A stretch of DNA of 46,868 nucleotides from an uncultured Fidelibacterota bacterium (GTDB lineage Bacteria > Fidelibacterota > Marinisomatia > Marinisomatales > TCS55). Shown piece after piece: positions 14,565 through 22,038 of the stretch. Location: assembly GCA_902615915.1 (NCBI GenBank), contig CACMQQ010000004.1, positions 167,501 to 214,368 on the forward strand, read 5' to 3'. The notes beneath the pieces were generated by a model that saw nothing but the letters and a program-made list of their open reading frames with translations, did not search any database and was not told the DNA's origin. How positions within the stretch are numbered: the first letter of the stretch is position 1; every line of letters starts with the position of its first letter. The position numbers and the translations under genes are program-made.

Positions 14565-15806
14565 CTAAATTCCTCTCAATGCGTAAGCTTGAGCGACCCT
14601 ATCTATTGCTACTGCAAATGCAGCCATCCTCATTGAAGTCTTTCTTTGTTCCATTAAGATACTAACCTCTTCGAAAGCAGAAACCATCTTTTTCTCCAAT
14701 TTTTCATTTACTTCGCTTTCATCCCATTGCAACTGCTGCAAATTCTGAACCCATTCAAAATAAGAAACAGTCACTCCGCCTGCATTTGTAAGTATGTCTG
14801 GAACAACATGAATATTTTTTTCAAATAATTTCTTGTCTGCTGTGGGTGTTACCGGTCCGTTTGCTGCTTCAACAACGACCTTGCAATTCAATTCGTCAAC
14901 ATTCATTTTATGAATAACACCGCCCAAAGCAGCAGGAATGAGAAAATCGCACTCTAATCCAATTAATTTTTCGTTCGAAATAGCTGAACCTTGACCGCAG
15001 CCCTTAACCGTTCTATTTTTAGAATTAAATTCTATCAAGGAGGGTACGTCAAAACCATCCGGTTCATATAGGCCTCCGTTGACATCACTGACCGCAATTA
15101 TCTTAGAACCCATTTCATCTAGGAATTTCGCAGTATAAGATCCTACATTGCCAAACCCTTGAATGACTACATTTGATCTACTTAGATCAAGATTAAAAAA
15201 GTTTGCACTTTCTCTAGTTATAATAGCTGTTCCTCTTCCAGTAGCAGCTTCTCTTCCTAAAGATCCACCTAGCTCAATAGGTTTGCCAGTTACTATACCA
15301 GGAGTATGCCCATTCATCATTCCATACTCATCCATAAACCAAGCCATAATCTGAGCATTCGTGTTTACATCTGGGGCAGGTATATCTCTATTTAAACCAA
15401 TTATAGGATCGATAGAGCGAAAGAAACGCCTAGATAATCTTTCTAGCTCCAAAACTGATAAATTATTAGGGTTCACTGTAATACCTCCCTTACCTCCTCC
15501 GTAGGGAATATCAACAAGCGCAGTTTTCCACGTCATTAATGCAGCTAGAGCTCGCACCTCATCAAGATCTACTTCCTCATGAAATCTTATCCCACCCTTG
15601 AAAGGTCCTCTAGAATTATTATGCTGGACCCTGTATCCACGGAAACTTTGAATTGAACCGTCATCTTTTCTTAATGGGACTTCTACCATTAATTCTCTAT
15701 CTGGAGCAATCAATGAAAGTCTTACTTCCTCATCCAAACCTATAAGATCTGCTGCTTGGTTAAATTGATCATCGCTGGCTTTTTTATTGTTTACTTTAAG
15801 TGACAT
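14565..15806 (-). CDS. gdhA: Glutamate dehydrogenase (Glu/Leu/Phe/Val dehydrogenase family)
   Basis: Reversible oxidative deamination of glutamate to 2-oxoglutarate and ammonium. The substrate pocket is RGPFKGGIRFH and MTWKTALVDIPYGGGKGGI, with its lysines, then DIPAPDVNTNAQIMAWFMDEY. The Rossmann domain shows VIQGFGNVGSYTA. Length 413 matches the small hexameric class. The start is supported by a strong AGGAG just upstream. It follows the Usp gene by 18 bases and the DASS transporter before that, suggesting one transcript for uptake and use of a dicarboxylate or glutamate. Cofactor preference cannot be read safely. Confidence 0.93.
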   Translation of the reverse strand: MSLKVNNKKASDDQFNQAADLIGLDEEVRLSLIAPDRELMVEVPLRKDDGSIQSFRGYRVQHNNSRGPFKGGIRFHEEVDLDEVRALAALMTWKTALVDIPYGGGKGGITVNPNNLSVLELERLSRRFFRSIDPIIGLNRDIPAPDVNTNAQIMAWFMDEYGMMNGHTPGIVTGKPIELGGSLGREAATGRGTAIITRESANFFNLDLSRSNVVIQGFGNVGSYTAKFLDEMGSKIIAVSDVNGGLYEPDGFDVPSLIEFNSKNRTVKGCGQGSAISNEKLIGLECDFLIPAALGGVIHKMNVDELNCKVVVEAANGPVTPTADKKLFEKNIHVVPDILTNAGGVTVSYFEWVQNLQQLQWDESEVNEKLEKKMVSAFEEVSILMEQRKTSMRMAAFAVAIDRVAQAYALRGI

Positions 15807-15824
15807 GATTTTCTCCTAGTATAA

Positions 15825-16709
15825 TTATTTCACAACTAAAATTGGGCAATTACATTTTTTTAGAATTTTAATTGGCGTACTGCTTTGAAAGAAAGTTTTT
15901 ATAGGTCCTCTGCTTGATGAGCCTATGACTAAAATATGATCATTTCCTGCTTTTTTTGGGATAACATCTACAGGATCGCCTTCCTCAAATATAATTTTGT
16001 TTTTAATATTAAATCTTCTTAAAAATTTTGAAGCATACTCAGTTATATTTTGATTAGCTTTTCTCAATTTTACATCTTTTGTTACTGTAATGATCTCAAC
16101 TTCAATATTAAACGCATTAGCAATACCTACACAATGTTTAATTGCCTTTTTTGACCCTTTTGAAGAATCTACTGCTAGTAAAATTTTGTTTTTTTTCTGA
16201 GTCTGAAAGTTTTTTACAATAAAAATTGAGCTTTCAATGTATTGAACCATATCAAAGGATAGGTTTCCGCTTTTACTGCCTCCTAAAATAGTAACATCAT
16301 AATCACCGGTTTGAACTTCGTTCCTTAATTCTTCAATGATTTCTCCATTTCTAATGATTAAGCTAATGTTTTTAGCTTTACCTTTTTCTAAAAAAACTTC
16401 TGATCTTCTGCTACTATTTTCAACTAAGGTATTTTTGGGAAAGCCTCTTTCAATGCTAGAATCGTTTATCAGCTTTTCTTTACATAAATAATTAAAGGCC
16501 CATTCTAAAACATCAACCCCTGGTCTATCAAAATTCCAAGATTCAATTCTTTCTCTAGCCATATACACTTCTTTCATACTGAACTCATTAATTTTTTCAC
16601 CAACTTCAAGCACGGTTGAGGAAGCGCTAAAAGCGTTCGCAACCTTCATACCAGCTTTTAATGTAGACTCAGAGTGATGTTTGCTGCTTATTGCAATTAA
16701 TACATTCAT
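15825..16709 (-). CDS. Tandem universal stress protein (UspA family)
   Basis: Two Usp domains in one chain. The first, residues 1 to about 150, is degenerate. The second (about 175-295) starts KILLAVDSSKGSKKAIKHC and ends with the ATP-binding loop VIGSSSRGPIKTFFQSSTPIKILKKCNCPILVVK. The frame is open further upstream, to 16778, but the ATG at 16709 begins NVLIAISSKHHSE, the expected first strand. It also overlaps the transporter stop as ATGA, so I use it (295 residues). Pairing with a transporter is common for Usp proteins and suggests regulation of it; that part is inference. Confidence 0.85.
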   Translation of the reverse strand: MNVLIAISSKHHSESTLKAGMKVANAFSASSTVLEVGEKINEFSMKEVYMARERIESWNFDRPGVDVLEWAFNYLCKEKLINDSSIERGFPKNTLVENSSRRSEVFLEKGKAKNISLIIRNGEIIEELRNEVQTGDYDVTILGGSKSGNLSFDMVQYIESSIFIVKNFQTQKKNKILLAVDSSKGSKKAIKHCVGIANAFNIEVEIITVTKDVKLRKANQNITEYASKFLRRFNIKNKIIFEEGDPVDVIPKKAGNDHILVIGSSSRGPIKTFFQSSTPIKILKKCNCPILVVK

Positions 16710-18121
16710 GATAATATTGGCCAATAAAATATTGAGATTAGTAACAACAATGTTATTGAAATAATGAAAAGTTTCCAACCTGCTTTAATATAATCTTTGG
16801 AGCTTATAAGGCCGGTTGAATAGATGATCATGCATGTTGGTGATGCAACAATAGTTAAATATGCGAAAGCAGATGCAATCGATGTTGACATACCCAAAAT
16901 AATGGGGTCTCCGCCCATTTCAAGTACAATTGGACCTAAGATAGCAACCGTTGCAGCATTGCTTAAAAGATTGGTCATAATGCCGCTAACGATTACTGAA
17001 AAAAACCATCTTAAATTAGATGGATCATCTATGCTATTGCTTAATGAATGCAATATAAAATCAGCTAACCATTTAGCAGCTCCTGTTTCATTCATTTGTA
17101 TACCAAGCGAAATGACAGATCCAAACAATATAACAACACCCCAATTTGTTCTTCTTGTCAAATCGTGCCAATCTATCAGTCTAAATGAAAGATAAAAAAA
17201 GACACCCATAAGCGCAACAATACCCAAACCAATGGAAGGGCTCAAAAAAATCCATGAAAAGAATACAAAAATAAAAATAATCATGGACAGTACTTGATTA
17301 GATGATAGCTTACCATCTTTTGCTACGCTAACCTTTAATTTTCTAACTGCTGAATCCAAAATTTTCTTTTTAGGTTTGAAGGTTAACCATAAAATTAATG
17401 AGGCTATTGGTACCTCAATCAACATCATCGGATATGCATATTTTATCCAATCCCAGTAAGAAATCTTAGTAATATTAAATTCTGAAAAATAACCAATCAT
17501 AATTGCATTTCTGCCTCCGCCAGATGGTGTTCCGATAGAGCCAAGAGCACAACCGTAAGCTATTGAAAACAATAATAGGCTTGATAAATTTGATGTTTGA
17601 TGTGGTTTTTTTCCAGAATATCTCAGTAATGCTAGCGCAACAGGAAGCATCATTGCAGCAACCGTGTGTTCCCCAATGAATGAAGACATTAATGCGGAGA
17701 AAAATACGAATCCAAAAGCTATCCTCCATGTTTTGTTTCCCGTAACATTAATTATAGACAAGGCTAATCTTTTGTCTAAACCTTGATGCACAATGGCAAC
17801 AGCAAGCATTAAAGACCCCATAATAAAAAAAACTGCATCGTTCATGAATGATGATGCAACACCATCTGCAGTATCAACGCCTAAAACAACCTCCATTATT
17901 AAAATTAACATAGCTATAGCTGGCAAAGGTATGGACTCGGAAACAATTAAAATTAAAGCTGTAATAACAATAATTAGCGTACGATGCGCATCTGAGGTTA
18001 AACCCTCTGGGGTTTCAACATAAAAAAGAGAGACACTAATAAAAAAAGCTATGACTAACCATTTTTTTCTTGAGAGCCAAAATAGAATGTTTGATATAAG
18101 TTGATTAGTAAGATTTGACAT
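16706..18121 (-). CDS. DASS/SLC13-family sodium:dicarboxylate (or sulfate) symporter
   Basis: 471 residues with about 11-12 membrane spans. The paired SNT-type sodium-binding loops of the family are visible as FIGEHTVAAMMLPVALALLR (first repeat) and LLSNAATVAILGPIVLEMG (second repeat). The canonical first SNT has become EHT and the second SNA, so ion or substrate handling may differ. Substrate cannot be fixed; C4-C5 dicarboxylates are the usual ones. It is first in a unit with the Usp protein (ATGA overlap) and glutamate dehydrogenase, which would fit 2-oxoglutarate or a similar acid. Confidence 0.85.
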   Translation of the reverse strand: MSNLTNQLISNILFWLSRKKWLVIAFFISVSLFYVETPEGLTSDAHRTLIIVITALILIVSESIPLPAIAMLILIMEVVLGVDTADGVASSFMNDAVFFIMGSLMLAVAIVHQGLDKRLALSIINVTGNKTWRIAFGFVFFSALMSSFIGEHTVAAMMLPVALALLRYSGKKPHQTSNLSSLLLFSIAYGCALGSIGTPSGGGRNAIMIGYFSEFNITKISYWDWIKYAYPMMLIEVPIASLILWLTFKPKKKILDSAVRKLKVSVAKDGKLSSNQVLSMIIFIFVFFSWIFLSPSIGLGIVALMGVFFYLSFRLIDWHDLTRRTNWGVVILFGSVISLGIQMNETGAAKWLADFILHSLSNSIDDPSNLRWFFSVIVSGIMTNLLSNAATVAILGPIVLEMGGDPIILGMSTSIASAFAYLTIVASPTCMIIYSTGLISSKDYIKAGWKLFIISITLLLLISIFYWPILS

Positions 18122-18206
18122 TTTTAATTAATATAGATTAAAATAGCTAATCTATTTTAATTCATTTAATTCAATTGATTTAAAAAAACATTTATATATT
18201 TTACCT

Positions 18207-18695
18207 ATGAAGACAATTATCCTTTTTAGACACGGGAAATCAGATTGGAATGCTCATTTTGAAAATGATCATGATAGACCAATAAATAAAAGAGGAATAA
18301 TTGCAGCAAAAAAAATGGGGAAACACTTAGCTGATATAAAAGAAATCCCTGAATTATTAATTTCTTCAACAGCTCTTAGAACAAGAAAAACTATAGAATT
18401 AGCCGCTCAATCTGGAAATTGGAATTCAGAATGCATTTTTGAACCAAGGATCTATGGAGGCTCCCCAAATGTTCTACTTGAAATCATAAAAAATATAAAT
18501 GAAAAATTCAATTCTGTCTGTTTAATTGGACATGAGCCCAATTTTTCATTATTCATTTCTAGATCCTGCAACGAGAAGCATCTCAGATTCCCTACTGCAT
18601 CGATGGCAAAAATTGTTTACAATAAAGATAAATGGATAAATGTAATATTTGGATCAGGAAAATTGGAGTGGATCAAAAGACCTAAAGAATTATAG
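18207..18695 (+). CDS. sixA: SixA-like phosphohistidine phosphatase
   Basis: Histidine-phosphatase superfamily. The catalytic RHG is in LFRHGKSDWN at the N-terminus, with the second core arginine in STALRTRKTIE and the second histidine in LIGHEPNFS. Length 162 fits SixA, which dephosphorylates phosphohistidine on signalling or PTS proteins. The substrate here is unknown. The gene is divergent from the transporter unit (85 bases between) and its stop abuts the convergent rpiB stop with no gap. Confidence 0.85.
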   Translation: MKTIILFRHGKSDWNAHFENDHDRPINKRGIIAAKKMGKHLADIKEIPELLISSTALRTRKTIELAAQSGNWNSECIFEPRIYGGSPNVLLEIIKNINEKFNSVCLIGHEPNFSLFISRSCNEKHLRFPTASMAKIVYNKDKWINVIFGSGKLEWIKRPKEL

Positions 18696-19136
18696 TTATG
18701 AAATATCTAGCTTTTTGATTCTCTGAATATGTCTACCACCTTCAAAAGGCACTTTTAACCAAAGATCTATAATGTTAAAAATGGCTTCCTCTTTGATAAA
18801 TCTTGCACCCAAGGACAATATATTAGCATTATTATGTTCTCTTGAAAGCTTGACAATGTCCTCAGGACCACCATAATAGACAGCAGCCCTAACTTTTTTA
18901 ATTCTATTTGCAGCGATTGCTTCGCCTTGGCCTGATCCTCCAAGTATGATTCCTTTACTTTTTCTGTCTAAAGACACTGCTTTTGCGCATGGTATAATAA
19001 AATCTGGATAGTCATCCAAAGGGTCGAATTGATGAGCACCGTGGTCATGGACTTGATGTCCTTTTTCCTCAAGATATTGTTTGATATTATTTTTTAATTC
19101 TAAACCTGCATGATCAGTTGCTATGTGAATCTTCAT
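18696..19136 (-). CDS. rpiB: Ribose-5-phosphate isomerase B (glutamate-type active site)
   Basis: Interconverts ribose 5-phosphate and ribulose 5-phosphate. The N-terminal ATDHAGLELK is diagnostic. The usual catalytic cysteine motif (GTGIGMS) is replaced by LGGSGQGEAIAANR, leaving Glu72 as the likely base, as in the actinobacterial RpiB subgroup (GSGNGE). The phosphate-binding SREHNNANILSLGAR is intact. It is the last gene of rpe-tkt-rpiB, 15 bases after tkt. Confidence 0.92.
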   Translation of the reverse strand: MKIHIATDHAGLELKNNIKQYLEEKGHQVHDHGAHQFDPLDDYPDFIIPCAKAVSLDRKSKGIILGGSGQGEAIAANRIKKVRAAVYYGGPEDIVKLSREHNNANILSLGARFIKEEAIFNIIDLWLKVPFEGGRHIQRIKKLDIS

Positions 19137-19151
19137 TTAAAATGTTATTAA

Positions 19152-21176
19152 CTATAATAGTTTTTTTAGATGGTTGATGATTTTTTCTGAAACTTTTTTA
19201 GGGGTAAAGCCAAATTCCTCTGCAAGGTCTTTGCCAGGGGCAGATGCTCCAAAACGATCCAAACCAATTGATAAACCATTTGGACCAATATATCTTTCCC
19301 AGCCCAGAGTAATTCCAGCTTCAAATGAGATTTTCATAGCTCCTCTGCTAGGAATAATTGAATCTCTATATTCCTTAGGTTGGGCATCAAACAACTCCCA
19401 GCATGGCATACTTACAACTCTGACTCTTTTATCATTCATTAATTTCGACACTTCCAAAGCAAGGCTAACTTCTGAACCTGTAGCTAAAAAAATTAATTCA
19501 GGACTATCATCATCCTTAATTATATAAGCACCCTTATAAACGCCATTATATACCATCTTCTCTTCTAAATTTAATATGGGTATTCCTTGCCTAGTTAAAA
19601 GTAAGGCGCAAGGTGTATTAGTTTGTTGTAAAGCTATTTTAAAGGATGCTGCGGTTTCCTTTGCATCGGCGGGTCTAAAAACATTGAAGTTTGGAATGGA
19701 CCTTAGTGCCATAGCATGTTCTACAGGTTGGTGAGTTGGTCCATCTTCTCCAACCCAAAAAGAATCATGAGTAAATTCATGAATTACTCCACATTGTTGA
19801 ATAGAGCCCAAGCGTAATGCAGGTCTTTCGTAGTCAGCAAAAACTAAAAAAGTGCCACCAAAAGGAATGACTCCACCATGCAAAGACATACCATTCATGG
19901 CTGCTGCCATAGGAAATTCTCTTACTCCGTAAGCAAGGTTGCGCCCTTCCCTTCTGTTTTTAGCAAAATCCCCATAATTATTAGCAAAATTCGTAGTATA
20001 ATTTGATGGCTCTAGATCAGCTGAACCTCCAACTAGTAAAGGTGTTTGTTCAGCAAATTTATCTAAAGTTGCTCCAAATGCTTTTCTGGTTGCTAAGATT
20101 TCACCTGATTCAAAATTTGGCAATGCTAAATTATCTAGGTTAGCATTAAAAGTAGAATTCCAGATCTTTTTAAAATTATCATCCTTCAAAGCCATTGATA
20201 GTAAAGATGAATTAGAATTGACCATTTCATCAAGGTCAGAAAATTGGTTTTGAAAAAAATCAATCACTTCATTCGGCAAATAAAATGGTTCTGGTGGCAA
20301 ACCTAAAGCTTTTTTTGTTTGATCAATCTCATCTTGAGGCAATGGAGCTCCATGTGTTTCATGGTCATGTTCCATGTTGGCTGAGCCTTTAGCCATGATG
20401 GTGTTTCCAATGATTAAGCTTGGTTTATCTGCAATCTGTGCTTTCTCAATCGCCTCTCTAATTTTGTCATGGTCATGTCCATCAATTTCTTGAACATGCC
20501 AACCAAACCCTTCAAAAACCTTTAAATAATCTGTTGAATCTGATCTACCAACTTTTCCAGAGATCTGAGCATTGTTTGAATCATAGTATACAATTAATTT
20601 TGATAATTGCCAGTGACCAGCCATAGAACCAGCTCCAAGCGCTACGGGTTCTTGAAAATCTCCATCACCAGCGAGCACATAGGTGTAATGACCTAGCAAT
20701 TTATTTACATCATCACAATAATTCTTGAAACGAGCTCTTAGCATTGACTCAGCGGTTGCCATTCCAACAGCCATCGCTAAACCTTGACCTAGAGGCCCAG
20801 TGGTTGCTTCCACGCCTGGTATTTCAACTTCAGGATGACCTGGAGTCCTGCTGTGCAATTGCCTAAAGTTTTTAACATCATCCATATTTAGCCATCCAAT
20901 TTGCAACAACAGTGAATATAAAAGCGCCGACTCATGACCTGCTGAAAGAATAAATCTATCTCTAGGAAACCATTCAGGGTCTTTGGGATTGAATTTTAAG
21001 TATTCAGTAAACAAAATTTGAGCAAAATCACAAGATGAAAGAGGACCTCCGCTATGGCCAGAATTTGCTTTTCTAACCATATCAAGAATCAACCCTTTGG
21101 TAGCTGATATAGAAAAATGAACTTTTTCTTCACTGGTCCAATCTTTAAAAGAATCTAAATCATGAAAAGATTTCAT
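19152..21176 (-). CDS. tkt: Transketolase
   Basis: Thiamine-diphosphate enzyme that moves two-carbon units between sugar phosphates. Hallmarks are RKANSGHSGGPLSS, GPLGQGLAMAVGMA, the ThDP/metal motif GDGDFQEPVALGAGSMAGHW...YDSNNAQISG, VGEDGPTHQPVEH and DRFGASAPG near the C-terminus. Length 674 is full. It lies 4 bases after rpe and 15 before rpiB, so the three form a compact non-oxidative pentose phosphate operon. Confidence 0.96.
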   Translation of the reverse strand: MKSFHDLDSFKDWTSEEKVHFSISATKGLILDMVRKANSGHSGGPLSSCDFAQILFTEYLKFNPKDPEWFPRDRFILSAGHESALLYSLLLQIGWLNMDDVKNFRQLHSRTPGHPEVEIPGVEATTGPLGQGLAMAVGMATAESMLRARFKNYCDDVNKLLGHYTYVLAGDGDFQEPVALGAGSMAGHWQLSKLIVYYDSNNAQISGKVGRSDSTDYLKVFEGFGWHVQEIDGHDHDKIREAIEKAQIADKPSLIIGNTIMAKGSANMEHDHETHGAPLPQDEIDQTKKALGLPPEPFYLPNEVIDFFQNQFSDLDEMVNSNSSLLSMALKDDNFKKIWNSTFNANLDNLALPNFESGEILATRKAFGATLDKFAEQTPLLVGGSADLEPSNYTTNFANNYGDFAKNRREGRNLAYGVREFPMAAAMNGMSLHGGVIPFGGTFLVFADYERPALRLGSIQQCGVIHEFTHDSFWVGEDGPTHQPVEHAMALRSIPNFNVFRPADAKETAASFKIALQQTNTPCALLLTRQGIPILNLEEKMVYNGVYKGAYIIKDDDSPELIFLATGSEVSLALEVSKLMNDKRVRVVSMPCWELFDAQPKEYRDSIIPSRGAMKISFEAGITLGWERYIGPNGLSIGLDRFGASAPGKDLAEEFGFTPKKVSEKIINHLKKLL

Positions 21177-21180
21177 CTGA

Positions 21181-21843
21181 TTAAACCTTATAAAATTCTT
21201 TTATAGTTTCAACTGGATCTGGTGTATTGAAGATCGCTGAACCTGCAACTAAAATATCAGCACCAGCATCGATAACTTTTCTAGCATTATGCAGTTTAAT
21301 GCCTCCATCAACTTCTATTAATACTCTATCTTGCAAACATTCTTCCTTTAATTTGGTCTTTATAGCTTTTATTCGGGAAGTTGATGATTCGATATATCCT
21401 TGTCCACCAAATCCAGGCTCAACGCTCATTACTAAAACTAAGTCTAAAAGTTCATAATATGGTTCAATTTCAGTTAGTGGAGTTGAAGGCTTTATAGATA
21501 TTCCGACTTGACAACCTGCAGATTTAATGAGATCAATTATTTCCTTTGGATTATCAGTTGCTTCTATATGAAAGGTAATTAGATCTGCTCCAGCTTTTGC
21601 AAAAGGCTCTACTAATTTTTCAGGGTCAATCACCATCATATGCACATCCAAAAATTTTGTTGTTTTAGGCCTTAAAGACTTAACCACCGGTGGTCCAATA
21701 GTTAAATTTGGTACAAATTGATTATCCATAACATCAACATGGACCCAAGGAGCACCTCCTGATTCACATTGTGATAAAGCTTGGCCTAAGTCTGAAAAAT
21801 CAGCTGATAATATTGATGGTGCTAGTTTGAATTCCGAGGTCAT
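21181..21843 (-). CDS. rpe: Ribulose-phosphate 3-epimerase
   Basis: Interconverts ribulose 5-phosphate and xylulose 5-phosphate; TIM barrel. Metal and catalytic residues are in LAPSILSADFSDL, WVHVDVMDNQFVPNLTIGP (His and Asp), DVHMMV (His) and VLIEVDGGIK (Asp). SVEPGFGGQGYI is the phosphate-gripping loop. Length 220 is typical. First gene of rpe-tkt-rpiB; its promoter must lie in the 195 bases shared with the divergent amidohydrolase gene. Confidence 0.95.
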   Translation of the reverse strand: MTSEFKLAPSILSADFSDLGQALSQCESGGAPWVHVDVMDNQFVPNLTIGPPVVKSLRPKTTKFLDVHMMVIDPEKLVEPFAKAGADLITFHIEATDNPKEIIDLIKSAGCQVGISIKPSTPLTEIEPYYELLDLVLVMSVEPGFGGQGYIESSTSRIKAIKTKLKEECLQDRVLIEVDGGIKLHNARKVIDAGADILVAGSAIFNTPDPVETIKEFYKV

Positions 21844-22038
21844 ACTGCTAAATCTAAATTAAATGAGCATTTATTTTAATTCAATACAGAAAATTGTTTT
21901 TTTTAAAATAATTTGAAAAAAATTAAATAATCTTTTGACGTGGCAATTAACAGCAAGTTTTATTAGAATTATAAATTATAATGTTTAAGTAAATTACATA
22001 CTTCATCGTTAGACAATATTTTATTGTAAGGATAGAAA

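Noticed and set aside
17475-17729. Minus-strand frame rich in Cys and Trp within the DASS transporter
   Set aside because: It is a frame-shifted shadow of transmembrane coding sequence; no family motif and no ribosome site.
21935-21963. TTGACG followed 17 bases later by TTTTAT as a promoter for the amidohydrolase operon
   Set aside because: The -10 is poor and AT-rich DNA gives such matches often; FCB-group promoters also follow a different consensus. Not listed as a feature.
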